From NCBI RefSeq assembly GCF_035650855.1, contig NZ_DASRGV010000381.1:1-35739 (forward strand): a stretch of 35,739 bases of DNA. Reading direction: 5' to 3'. The notes below the pieces were generated by a model. That model was not told the DNA's origin. It did no database searches and was given only the letters and a program-made list of their open reading frames with translations. Positions 16,139 to 23,763 of this stretch are shown one piece after another. How positions within the stretch are numbered: the stretch's first letter is position 1; each line of letters begins with the position of its first letter. Both the position numbers and the translations under genes were made by a program. Source of the stretch: Actinocrinis sp035650855. Its GTDB lineage: Bacteria; Actinomycetota; Actinomycetes; Streptomycetales; Catenulisporaceae.

Positions 16139-17485
16139 ATGCCCACCGTGACCGCTGGCCACGCTCCAACCGTCACCCCGCCGCACACGCCTGGTCAGGC
16201 AATCACCTCGCCGTCGCGCACTGCGTCAGCGCGCCCCGCGCCCGCCAATACCGCGCCCACCAACACTGCGCCCGCCAACGTCACGCCGCGCCACGCGGTT
16301 CCAGGCCGGCGCAGACCGCTGCTTCCCGATCGGGTCGCGTTCTACCTTCAGGCCTCGATCGTCATCTCCTTCCTCGCCGCCTCCAGCGCACCCACCCCGC
16401 TCTACGCCCGCTACCAGGCGGCCTGGCACTTCTCGCCGATCACCACCACCGTGGTCTTCGGCATCTACGCGCTGGCCGTGCTCGGCGCGCTGCTCGTCGT
16501 CGGCTCGCTCTCCGATCACGTCGGCCGCCGCCCGGTGCTGATCACCGCGATCGGGCTGCAAGCCGTGTCCATGCTGGTGTTCGCCACCGCGGGCAGCGTC
16601 AGTGCCCTGATGGCGGGGCGGATCGTGCAGGGAATCGCCACCGGCGGCGCCCTGGGCGCGGTCGGCGCCGGACTGCTGGACCTGGACCGCGTAAAGGGCA
16701 CGATCACCAACGCCGTCGCGCCGCTGTCCGGCACCGCCGCCGGCTCGCTGCTGTCCGGCGCGCTGGTCCAATACCTGCCCGCCCCGGAACACCTCGTCTA
16801 CCTCGTGCTGTTCGCGACCTTCGCCGTCCAGGCGGTCGGCGTGGCGCTGATGCGGGAGACCTCGGCGCGCGAATCCGGAGCGCTGGGCTCGTTGCGCCCG
16901 CAGCTGGGCGTTCCGAGGGCGGCGCGCGGGCCGCTGCTCAAGGCGCTGCCGGTGCTGATCGCGCTGTGGGCGCTCGCCGGGTTCTACGGCTCGGTCGGCC
17001 CGGCGGTCGTCGGCCTGGTCACCGGCTCGCACTCGCCGGTCCTCGGCGGTCTGTCGCTGTTCGCGCTGGCCGCCAGCGGCGCCCTGGCCGTCCTGCTGCT
17101 GCGCGGCGCGGCCGCGCGCACGGTGATGCTGCTGGGCACGCTGTGGCTGTTCGCCGGCGTCGGCGTGACGCTGCTGGGCATGGAGACCCGCTCCAGCCTC
17201 GCCTTCTTCATCGGCGCGGTCATCGCGGGCGCGGGCTTCGGCGCGGGGTTCCAGGGCGCGATCCGCACCGTGGTCCCGCTCGCCGCGCCGCACGAGCGCT
17301 CCGGCCTGCTGTCCACGGTGTACGTGGCCTCATATCTCGCGATGGGCCTGCCCGCAGTCGTCGGCGGATTCCTCGTCGTCCACGGCGGCCTGCTGCCTGC
17401 GGCGCGCGAGTACGGCGCGGCGGTCATGCTGCTCGCGGCCGTCGCGCTCGTCGCGGTCGCCCGCCCGAGCCGCGGCAAGGCCTGA
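16139..17485 (+). CDS. MFS-family drug exporter
   Basis: The 448-residue protein has a Thr/Pro/Ala-rich cytoplasmic N-terminal tail of about 60 residues, then roughly 12 transmembrane helices. The MFS motif A is visible between helices 2 and 3 (GSLSDHVGRRPVLI), and a motif C-like Gly-rich helix 5 follows (GAVGAGLLDLD...GTAAGSLLSGALVQ). AGGAG lies 6 nt before the ATG, which fixes the start. The divergent TetR and two operators point to substrate-induced efflux of a toxic small molecule; the compound cannot be predicted. Confidence 0.85.
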   Translation: MPTVTAGHAPTVTPPHTPGQAITSPSRTASARPAPANTAPTNTAPANVTPRHAVPGRRRPLLPDRVAFYLQASIVISFLAASSAPTPLYARYQAAWHFSPITTTVVFGIYALAVLGALLVVGSLSDHVGRRPVLITAIGLQAVSMLVFATAGSVSALMAGRIVQGIATGGALGAVGAGLLDLDRVKGTITNAVAPLSGTAAGSLLSGALVQYLPAPEHLVYLVLFATFAVQAVGVALMRETSARESGALGSLRPQLGVPRAARGPLLKALPVLIALWALAGFYGSVGPAVVGLVTGSHSPVLGGLSLFALAASGALAVLLLRGAAARTVMLLGTLWLFAGVGVTLLGMETRSSLAFFIGAVIAGAGFGAGFQGAIRTVVPLAAPHERSGLLSTVYVASYLAMGLPAVVGGFLVVHGGLLPAAREYGAAVMLLAAVALVAVARPSRGKA

Positions 17486-17599
17486 ACCCGGCCCGCCGGC
17501 CTCCGGCGGACGTGAAAGTTTCGCAGGCCCTTGACTTATGCGCGGCAGGTCGTAGCATCCAACCGCGCTAAACCGGTCAATCTCTTCGAGGGGGCCCGC

Positions 17600-19750
17600 A
17601 TGAGCATCAGATCCAGGCGCTGGGGCAGCAGCGCCGTGGCGCTCGCCGTGACGGCGGGCGCCACGCTCGCCGCGGTCACCGTGGGCGCCTCCAGCGCCCC
17701 GGCGGACACCGGGGCCGCGTGCAGCGCGGTGTACACGATCGGCTGGCAGACTCCGTCCGACAGCCCGCCGGACTTCGGCGTCACGGTCACCGTGACGAAC
17801 AACGCGACGTACGCGATCAGCACGTGGAACGTCTCCTGGAACTTCACCGCCGGCCAGGCGATCATCGCCGGCAGCCCGTACAGCGCCACGGTCGCGCAGA
17901 ACGGCACCACGGTGACCGCCACGCCCGCGGGCAGCTACAACGCGACCCTGGCGCCCGGCGCGAGCACCACCTGGGGCTTCCACGGAACTTACAACGGCAC
18001 TTCCAACCCGGTGCCGACGGTGACCTGCTCCGGGCCGAGCCAGGGTTCGTCGAGCGCTGTGCTCTCCGGCTCCCTCACGCCTCTGGGCGTCAACACGGCG
18101 TCCTGGGACACCAACTTCGTCGACTCGGCGATCTCGACCGATCTCAACGCCGCGCACACCGGCCTGATCCGCTACCCCGGCGGCTCGTGGGCTGATGAGT
18201 ACATGTGGCAGACCAACACCGCCAAGAGCCAGACCCAGCCGGTGAACTTCGCGCAGTACTCCAGCCAGGTCGACTCGATCAGCGGCGGCCAGAAGTTCGT
18301 GACCGTGAACTACGGCTCCGACACCGCGGCCAGCGCCGGCGCGTGGGCCAAGCAGGCCGCGACCACGGCGGGCGAAGGCGTCTCGCTGTGGGAGATCGGC
18401 AACGAGAACTACGGATCCTGGGAAACCGACAACCACGCCGGCGCGCACACCGCCGCCTCCTACGCGAGCAACGGCCTGGCGTACATGCAGGCGATCAAGT
18501 CCGCCGACCCGAAGGCGCAGGTCTGCTACGACTACGGCATGGACGGCGGCCTGGCGCCCGGCTCCGGCGTGGACAACTGGCAGACCTGGAACAGCACCAT
18601 CCTGCAGGCCGACGCCGCCGACATCGACTGCGCCGACGTGCACTGGTACCCGATCAACGGAGTGCCGGCCGAGAGCGTGCAGTCGATCATGGAGCTGGTC
18701 GACAACATCCCGGCCGCGGCCGCCGAGGTGAAGTCGACTCTGTCAACATACGACCCGAAGGCGTACTTCGTGGTCGGCGAGACCAACATGTCGCAGACCG
18801 CGAACGAATGGAACGAGGAGCCGGTCGGCGCCCTGTTCGCCGCCGCCAACGCGCTCGAGTGGCTTTCCTTCGGCGCGCAGAGCGTCGACTGGTGGGACGT
18901 GCACAACTACGGCACCCCGACCGCCGACTTCGGCATGTTCTCCTCCGCCACCGGCGGCGAACCGGCCATGGACACCCCGTACGCGCCGTACTACGGCTAC
19001 CAGCTGGCCTCCAAGCTCGCGGTCAGCGGCGCGAAGGTCAGCACTCTGAGCGTCGCGACGCCGAACATCTACGGATACTCCTCCAGCGCGCCGGGCGGCT
19101 CGTACTCCGTGCTGCTCGCCAACGCCGATCCGTCGAACGCTTACACGGTCAGCACCGCCAGCCTCGGGATCACGAGCACCTCGGAGACGGAATACGTCTA
19201 CAGCGCGGCGAGCCCGACGATCGCGCAGAGCACGTTCTCGGGCGGATCGCTGACCATCCCGGCAGAATCAGTGGTCGTGCTCAGTAACGGCAGCGGCTCC
19301 TCGCCCTCCGGTTCGCCGTCCGCGAGCCCGTCGCGTTCGGCCTCGCCGAGCGCCTCGGCCAGCGCCTCGGCCAGTGCGTCCTCGTCTCCTTCCGCCTCGC
19401 CGAGCTCGTCCCCGTCCTCCTCGCCCTCGGCCAGCTCCTCGGGTTCGGCCGCAGGCTGCACCGCGACCTGGTCGGTGAGCAGCTCGTGGAGCGGCGGCTT
19501 CCAGCTCGGGTTCACGGTGACGGCCGGCGGCAAGGCGATCAGCGGCTGGAACGTCGGATATTCCTGGCCTGGTTCGCAGACCGTCACGCAGATCTGGAAC
19601 GCGACCGAGACCCAGTCCGGCGCCGCGGTCACGGCCTCGAACCTGAGCTACAACGGCGCGCTGGCGCCGGGCGGCTCGACCACGTTCGGATTACTCGGCT
19701 CCGGCGCCCCGCCCGCGACGCTGCCGAGCCTGAGCTGTACGGCGCACTGA
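17600..19750 (+). CDS. Secreted clan GH-A glycosidase with CBM2 at both ends
   Basis: The 716-residue protein has a Sec signal peptide (basic RSRRW, hydrophobic core, cleavage near residues 32-36). A CBM2-like module lies at about 41-143, bounded by Cys41 and Cys143 with CBM2-like Trp residues. The catalytic domain covers about 156-563, then comes a Ser/Pro/Ala linker (about 565-618), and a second CBM2 runs to the C-terminus (Cys near 620 and LSCTAH). The catalytic domain has RYPGGSWADEYMWQTN, the acid/base Glu269 in WEIGNENYGSW and the probable nucleophile Glu394 in VVGETNMS. This is the clan GH-A arrangement, closest in style to GH51/GH39-type arabinofuranosidases or xylosidases. CBM2 modules bind cellulose or xylan, so plant cell wall is the likely target. 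GAGGGGG precedes the ATG. One TTA codon (residue 698) is present. Confidence 0.85.
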   Translation: MSIRSRRWGSSAVALAVTAGATLAAVTVGASSAPADTGAACSAVYTIGWQTPSDSPPDFGVTVTVTNNATYAISTWNVSWNFTAGQAIIAGSPYSATVAQNGTTVTATPAGSYNATLAPGASTTWGFHGTYNGTSNPVPTVTCSGPSQGSSSAVLSGSLTPLGVNTASWDTNFVDSAISTDLNAAHTGLIRYPGGSWADEYMWQTNTAKSQTQPVNFAQYSSQVDSISGGQKFVTVNYGSDTAASAGAWAKQAATTAGEGVSLWEIGNENYGSWETDNHAGAHTAASYASNGLAYMQAIKSADPKAQVCYDYGMDGGLAPGSGVDNWQTWNSTILQADAADIDCADVHWYPINGVPAESVQSIMELVDNIPAAAAEVKSTLSTYDPKAYFVVGETNMSQTANEWNEEPVGALFAAANALEWLSFGAQSVDWWDVHNYGTPTADFGMFSSATGGEPAMDTPYAPYYGYQLASKLAVSGAKVSTLSVATPNIYGYSSSAPGGSYSVLLANADPSNAYTVSTASLGITSTSETEYVYSAASPTIAQSTFSGGSLTIPAESVVVLSNGSGSSPSGSPSASPSRSASPSASASASASASSSPSASPSSSPSSSPSASSSGSAAGCTATWSVSSSWSGGFQLGFTVTAGGKAISGWNVGYSWPGSQTVTQIWNATETQSGAAVTASNLSYNGALAPGGSTTFGLLGSGAPPATLPSLSCTAH
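19290..19455 (+). repeat. Ser/Pro/Ala linker-coding low-complexity repeat
   Basis: This stretch consists of short imperfect repeats of TCG/TCC, GCC and CCG codons and encodes the flexible linker between the catalytic domain and the C-terminal CBM2. Such linkers are common in secreted actinobacterial cellulases and are prone to length variation. Confidence 0.7.
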
Positions 19751-19754
19751 TCGG

Positions 19755-20642
19755 CTAGGCGGCTTCAATCCGCTCGAGCAGGCCCGCGGCGGCGCGCTGG
19801 GCCGCGCCGCCGCAGCAGTTGTTGAACACCACGTGCACCGACTCAGCACTCTTCGACAACTGCCGGGCGCACGAGGCCCAGGCGTCGAGTTCGTCCGCGG
19901 AGTACTCGTAGCGGTAGCGCTCACGCTTGTCCCCGCCCGCCCACTGCTCGCTGCGGCCGTGCAGCCGGACCACGGCAGTGTCCGCGGTCGCGGCGAGCAG
20001 CAGCGGCATCGCGTCGGCGTGCGACTGCGGCATGTCGACGCACACGTGCGCGGCGCCGTGCTCGCGCAGCAGGCCGAGGGCGCGATCCTGGTGGCGCGCG
20101 TCCAACCAGGCGCCGTTGCGGAACTCGACCGCCGCTTTCAGCGGCGCGCACCGGGAGAGCGCGTCCGAGATCAGCTGCTCCCCGCTTGCCCCGGGCCGAC
20201 AGGTCGCCGGGAACTGAAGCAGGACCAGCCCGAGCCGCCCGGCCGTGCGCAGCGGCTCGACGGCCTGCTGAAACCGGTGCCAGGACTCGTCGACCACCTC
20301 CTTCGGCGCGTTGGTCAGCGAGATCCAGGCGTGGTCGGTCAGTTCCCGCAGATCCGGCGGAAGCGACGTGACCGGTGTGCGCTGGCCGGTGAGCAGCGAG
20401 TAGGCCTTTACGTCCATGACGAATCCGCTCGGAGTGTTCTCGGCCCAGCCGCGCACCACCGAGACATCCGGGATCGCGTAGTACGGCGAGTCGACCTCCA
20501 CGAGCGGGAACACGCTCGCGTAGTGACGCAGCCGGTCGGCCGGACTGCGCACACCCGGCGGATACCAGCCGGACGCGATCAGGTCGCTGTCAGCCCAGCC
20601 CGCGGTACCGACCAGGATCGAACGACGCCCCGGATCCGACAC
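19755..20642 (-). CDS. DUF72 (YecE-like) protein
   Basis: The product (about 295 residues) matches the DUF72 TIM-barrel family: ILVGTAGWAD at the N-terminus, VEVDSPYYAIPD, LVLLQFPATC, VEFRNGAWLD, AVVRLHGRSEQW and VHVVFNNCCGG near the end. The biochemical role of the family is not established. An ATG nine bases upstream is only 1 nt from AGGAGG (20658-20653). The GTG used here sits 10 nt from it, so GTG is the more plausible start. It lies 97 bp downstream of the response regulator in the same direction and could be co-transcribed. It converges with the glycosidase gene with 4 bp between stops. Confidence 0.8.
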   Translation of the reverse strand: MSDPGRRSILVGTAGWADSDLIASGWYPPGVRSPADRLRHYASVFPLVEVDSPYYAIPDVSVVRGWAENTPSGFVMDVKAYSLLTGQRTPVTSLPPDLRELTDHAWISLTNAPKEVVDESWHRFQQAVEPLRTAGRLGLVLLQFPATCRPGASGEQLISDALSRCAPLKAAVEFRNGAWLDARHQDRALGLLREHGAAHVCVDMPQSHADAMPLLLAATADTAVVRLHGRSEQWAGGDKRERYRYEYSADELDAWASCARQLSKSAESVHVVFNNCCGGAAQRAAAGLLERIEAA

Positions 20643-20738
20643 AGAGCCCATACCTCCTTGAACTCACGGCTGCTCAGCCCGGCGCTCTACCCTTTCGCCG
20701 GCATCTGATGCGTTCGCTGTGTCCCGTCGAAGCAAGCG

Positions 20739-21464
20739 CTACGTCTCGTCGAAGCAAGGCCGAACCAGACCGCTCTCGTAGGCGACGACCACCGCCTGGG
20801 CCCGGTCGCGCAGTTGGAGCTTGGCGAGGATGCGCGCCACGTGCGTCTTGACCGTCGCCTCGCTTAGGTGAAACTGCGCAGCCAGCTCCGCGTTGCTTAG
20901 CCCTCTGCCGAGTTGCTGCAGGACCTCCGCCTCCCGCTGCGTGAGCGCGGAGAGATCGCGGTATGTCTTGCGCCCCTGCTTCTGCTCGTCGTGCCGCGCG
21001 AAGCGCTCGACCAGACGCCGGGTGATGGTCGGTGCGAGCAGTGCGTCGCCGGAGCGGACCAGCCGCACCGCGCCGACCAGGTGTTCCGGCGTGACGTCCT
21101 TGAGCAGGAAGCCGCTCGCGCCGGCGGCCAGCGCCTCGTACACGTACCGGTCGAGGTCGAACGTCGTCAGGATGATGATCCGCGGGCGGTCCGGCGCCTC
21201 GTCAGCCGACCCGGGCCCCTGCCCGTCAGTGCTCGGATCCCCGAGGATCCGCCGCGTCGCCTCCAAGCCGTCGACCTCGGGCATGCGGATGTCCATCAGC
21301 ACGACGTCCGGCCGGGTGCTGCGCGTCGCCTCGACCGCTTCGAGTCCGTTCGCCGCCTCGCCGACCACCTCGATGCCGTCGGCCGCGAGGATCATCTTGA
21401 ATCCGGTGCGCACCAGCGCCTGGTCGTCGGCGACCAGGACGCGCAGCGGCGTCTGAACGCTCAC
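20739..21464 (-). CDS. NarL/LuxR-family response regulator
   Basis: The 241-residue protein has a receiver domain with acidic residues D13-D14, phosphoacceptor D58 (VVLMDIRMPEVDG), the conserved Thr in IIILTTF and Lys in GFLLKDV. A C-terminal LuxR-type helix-turn-helix follows (LTQREAEVLQQLGRGLSNAELA...SEATVKTHVARILAKL). Between receiver helix 3 and strand 4 there is an extra loop of about 14 residues (STDGQGPGSADEAP) not usual in NarL proteins. Its GTG start overlaps the kinase stop (GTGA), with GGAGG 4 nt upstream, so translation is coupled. It probably controls the divergent ABC transporter operon. Confidence 0.92.
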   Translation of the reverse strand: MSVQTPLRVLVADDQALVRTGFKMILAADGIEVVGEAANGLEAVEATRSTRPDVVLMDIRMPEVDGLEATRRILGDPSTDGQGPGSADEAPDRPRIIILTTFDLDRYVYEALAAGASGFLLKDVTPEHLVGAVRLVRSGDALLAPTITRRLVERFARHDEQKQGRKTYRDLSALTQREAEVLQQLGRGLSNAELAAQFHLSEATVKTHVARILAKLQLRDRAQAVVVAYESGLVRPCFDET

Positions 21465-22798
21465 TGCGCCTCCAACGGGATGACGGCCGTGACCCGGAAG
21501 CCGCCGGTCGGCCGGCGTGCGGTCTCCAGCCTGCCGCCGTAGACCGCCAGCCGCTCGCGCAGACCGAGCAGGCCGCGCCGGTTCCCTGTCGCTGCCGCCT
21601 CGCTGGGAATCCCGCCGGTGTCCACGATCTCCAACCTGAGATCCATCTCGCCGTATGTCACGGTGACCGCAGCGGACGCGCCGACCGCGTGCTTGACCGT
21701 GTTCGTCAGGGCCTCCTGCACGACCCGATACGCAGCCAGGCCCACGCCTGGCGGCAGCGGCCGCACCGGGCCGGTGAAGGTGAGCGTGACCGGCACGCCG
21801 ATCGCGCGCACCCGATCCACCAGCGATTCGAGCTGATCGAGATCCGGCTGTGGAGCGAAGCGCGCATCCCTGCCGACGCCGAAGGCCGCACCGGAACCGG
21901 CGCTGCTCGGCGGCGCGCCCGGCGCGGCGTCCTGCGGCTCCTCGGCCGCCGTGGTGAGCAGGCCCATCACCTGCCGCAGCTCGGCCATCGCGGTGCGCCC
22001 GCTCGCCTCGACCGCGAGCAGCGCCTGCGTAGCCTGTTCGGGGGAGGAGCCCATCACCTTCCGCGCCGCGCCCGCCTGCACCACCATCACGCTCACGTTG
22101 TGCGTGACCACGTCGTGCAGCTCCCGTGCGATCCGCGCCCGCTCCAGCTCGACCGCCTCGCGGGTCGCCTCCTCCTGGCCCAGTTCGAGCGCGCGGATCC
22201 GGGCCAGGTTGGCCGCCGTCTGCTGTCGCCAGCGCCGGATCGTGTTGCCGGCGTAGGCCACCGGCACCAGGATCACGAACGGGCTCAGCGAGTTCGGGAT
22301 CTGCGGGATCGCGTTGCCGGACCTGGCCGCGACGATGACCGCCGCCAGCATCAGCCCGCCGATCGCCGGCACCCGGTACGGGCTGTAGGCCACCGAGCTG
22401 TACGCCGCGATCACGATGGTCACGAACAGGACGGCCGGCGTCCGCTCGGTGTTGACGATCGCGAAGAACATGATCCAGAACACGCTCATCGGATACCTGC
22501 GGCGCGCCGCCAGCGGCGCCGCGGCCATCCCGGCGAGCAGCAGCTCGGCCGGCGACGTGCCGGCCGGCCGCACGAGCGGGTAGACCGTTCCGTCGGGACC
22601 GAACCCGGGCGTCGCGATGAGGCCGTGGTTCTCCCGGCTCACCGAGATGAGGGTGATCGCCGTGAGCACGAACGCCAGCGCGAGGTCGAAGATCCACGCG
22701 CGCCTGCTCGGCGTGGGCAGCTCGCGCGAGGGCGCGAACGCCGCCGCTGCCCGCCGCCGCAGCCCGCCCGCGATCCGCGTGAAATCGGCCGTGGTCAC
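21461..22798 (-). CDS. Sensor histidine kinase, HisKA_3 (DesK/NarX-like) type
   Basis: The 445-residue protein has about five transmembrane helices in residues 30-200. A short coiled region comes next, then the HisKA_3 dimerisation domain with phosphoacceptor His228 (RARIARELHDVVTHNVSVM). The C-terminal HATPase_c domain shows the N-box YRVVQEALTNTVKHA, the G1-box-like DTGGIP and a G2-like GLLGLRERLAVYGG. There is no large extracellular sensor loop, so the membrane domain itself is likely to sense envelope stress or an antimicrobial. The chosen GTG start (MTTADFTRI) begins before the first basic and hydrophobic segments; longer frames upstream run into the promoter region. It pairs with the overlapping regulator gene. 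Confidence 0.9.
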   Translation of the reverse strand: MTTADFTRIAGGLRRRAAAAFAPSRELPTPSRRAWIFDLALAFVLTAITLISVSRENHGLIATPGFGPDGTVYPLVRPAGTSPAELLLAGMAAAPLAARRRYPMSVFWIMFFAIVNTERTPAVLFVTIVIAAYSSVAYSPYRVPAIGGLMLAAVIVAARSGNAIPQIPNSLSPFVILVPVAYAGNTIRRWRQQTAANLARIRALELGQEEATREAVELERARIARELHDVVTHNVSVMVVQAGAARKVMGSSPEQATQALLAVEASGRTAMAELRQVMGLLTTAAEEPQDAAPGAPPSSAGSGAAFGVGRDARFAPQPDLDQLESLVDRVRAIGVPVTLTFTGPVRPLPPGVGLAAYRVVQEALTNTVKHAVGASAAVTVTYGEMDLRLEIVDTGGIPSEAAATGNRRGLLGLRERLAVYGGRLETARRPTGGFRVTAVIPLEAQ

Positions 22799-22869
22799 CG
22801 GGTCATTCTCGCGCTGAGCCCGCCGCCGCACATCCCACCAGGCGCACGACGCCCTACATCTCCCGGATA

Positions 22870-22882
22870 CATCCAGAGGATG
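22870..22882. promoter_or_regulatory. Inverted repeat between sensor operon and ABC operon
   Basis: CATCC-AGA-GGATG is a perfect 5-bp inverted repeat, with further GGATAC/ATCC-like half-sites adjacent (22864-22874). It lies in the 215-bp region between the divergent kinase and ABC-transporter genes and is a candidate binding site for the response regulator. Assigned by position and symmetry only. Confidence 0.35.
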
Positions 22883-23013
22883 ACGCCAGCCGGCATGCGC
22901 CGAACGCGGTACGAGATCTCGCCCCGCTGAGCGACGTGCGGCCGGGCGCGCGGGCCTACCTTCGTCGGCTGTCAGCAACATCAGGACCCTGTCCGAGACG
23001 AAGGAGCCCGGCG

Positions 23014-23763
23014 ATGGTCGACGCGCCGTTGATCGAACTGCACCAGGTGACCAAGAAGTACGAGGGCGGGCCGCCCGCCGTGGACGACATCTCGCTGACC
23101 GTCCGGCCGGGGGAGGCGGTGGCGATCCTCGGTCCCTCCGGCAGCGGCAAGTCGACCGTGCTCAACCTGATCGCGGGCCTGGACCGGCCCACCGCGGGCA
23201 CGGTGACGGTAGCCGGAACCCGCGTCGACGAGCTGGGGGAAAGCGGATCGGCGAAGTATCGCAGGACCCGGATCGGCATGGTCTTCCAGTTCTTCAACCT
23301 GCTCGACGACCTGACCGTGGGCGACAACGTGCTGCTGCCCGCCCAGCTCGCCGGGACGCCGCGCTCGCTGGCCCGCGCACGCGCCGCGGAACTGCTGGAG
23401 ACACTCGGGATCGCCCAGCACGCCCGCGTCTATCCCGGCCGGCTCTCCGGCGGCGAGCGCCAGCGGGTGGCGGTCGCCAGAGCCCTGATCAACCGCCCGG
23501 CGCTCTTGCTCGCCTACGAACCGACCGGCGCGCTCGACACGGCGTCCGGACAGGATGTACGCACGCTGCTTTCCGAGCTCAACGCGGACGGGCAGACCGT
23601 GCTGCTGGTCACGCACGACCTCACCCTCGCGCAGTCCTGCGCCACGCGCACCGTGCGCCTAGTCGACGGCCGGATCGCCAGCGACACCGCATACGCGAAC
23701 ACGGACGCGTCCAGCGCAGCAGCCGGTGTCGCCCCCTTCCCCACGGAGGGGGCGGCCCGGTGA
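23014..23763 (+). CDS. ABC transporter ATP-binding protein (MacB/LolD-like) with altered Walker B
   Basis: The 249-residue protein is a MacB/LolD-type ATPase. It has Walker A GPSGSGKST at residues 40-48, Q-loop FQFFNLLDDLTV, signature LSGGERQR, D-loop GALD and H-loop VTHD. The Walker B motif reads LLLAYEPTGALD instead of LLLADEPTGALD. The Mg-coordinating Asp is Tyr168 (codon TAC), while the catalytic Glu169 is kept. All other motifs are intact, so hydrolysis may be weakened rather than the whole fold lost; a single-base sequencing error (GAC to TAC) is also possible. AAGGAG 7 nt upstream fixes the ATG. The stop overlaps the permease start by 4 bp (GTGA). Confidence 0.92.
   Translation: MVDAPLIELHQVTKKYEGGPPAVDDISLTVRPGEAVAILGPSGSGKSTVLNLIAGLDRPTAGTVTVAGTRVDELGESGSAKYRRTRIGMVFQFFNLLDDLTVGDNVLLPAQLAGTPRSLARARAAELLETLGIAQHARVYPGRLSGGERQRVAVARALINRPALLLAYEPTGALDTASGQDVRTLLSELNADGQTVLLVTHDLTLAQSCATRTVRLVDGRIASDTAYANTDASSAAAGVAPFPTEGAAR

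Noticed and set aside
21465..22697. Response regulator as the C-terminus of a longer fusion protein
   Set aside because: The upstream part of that frame is a shadow of the histidine kinase. A GTG start with GGAGG overlaps the kinase stop, the usual coupled arrangement.
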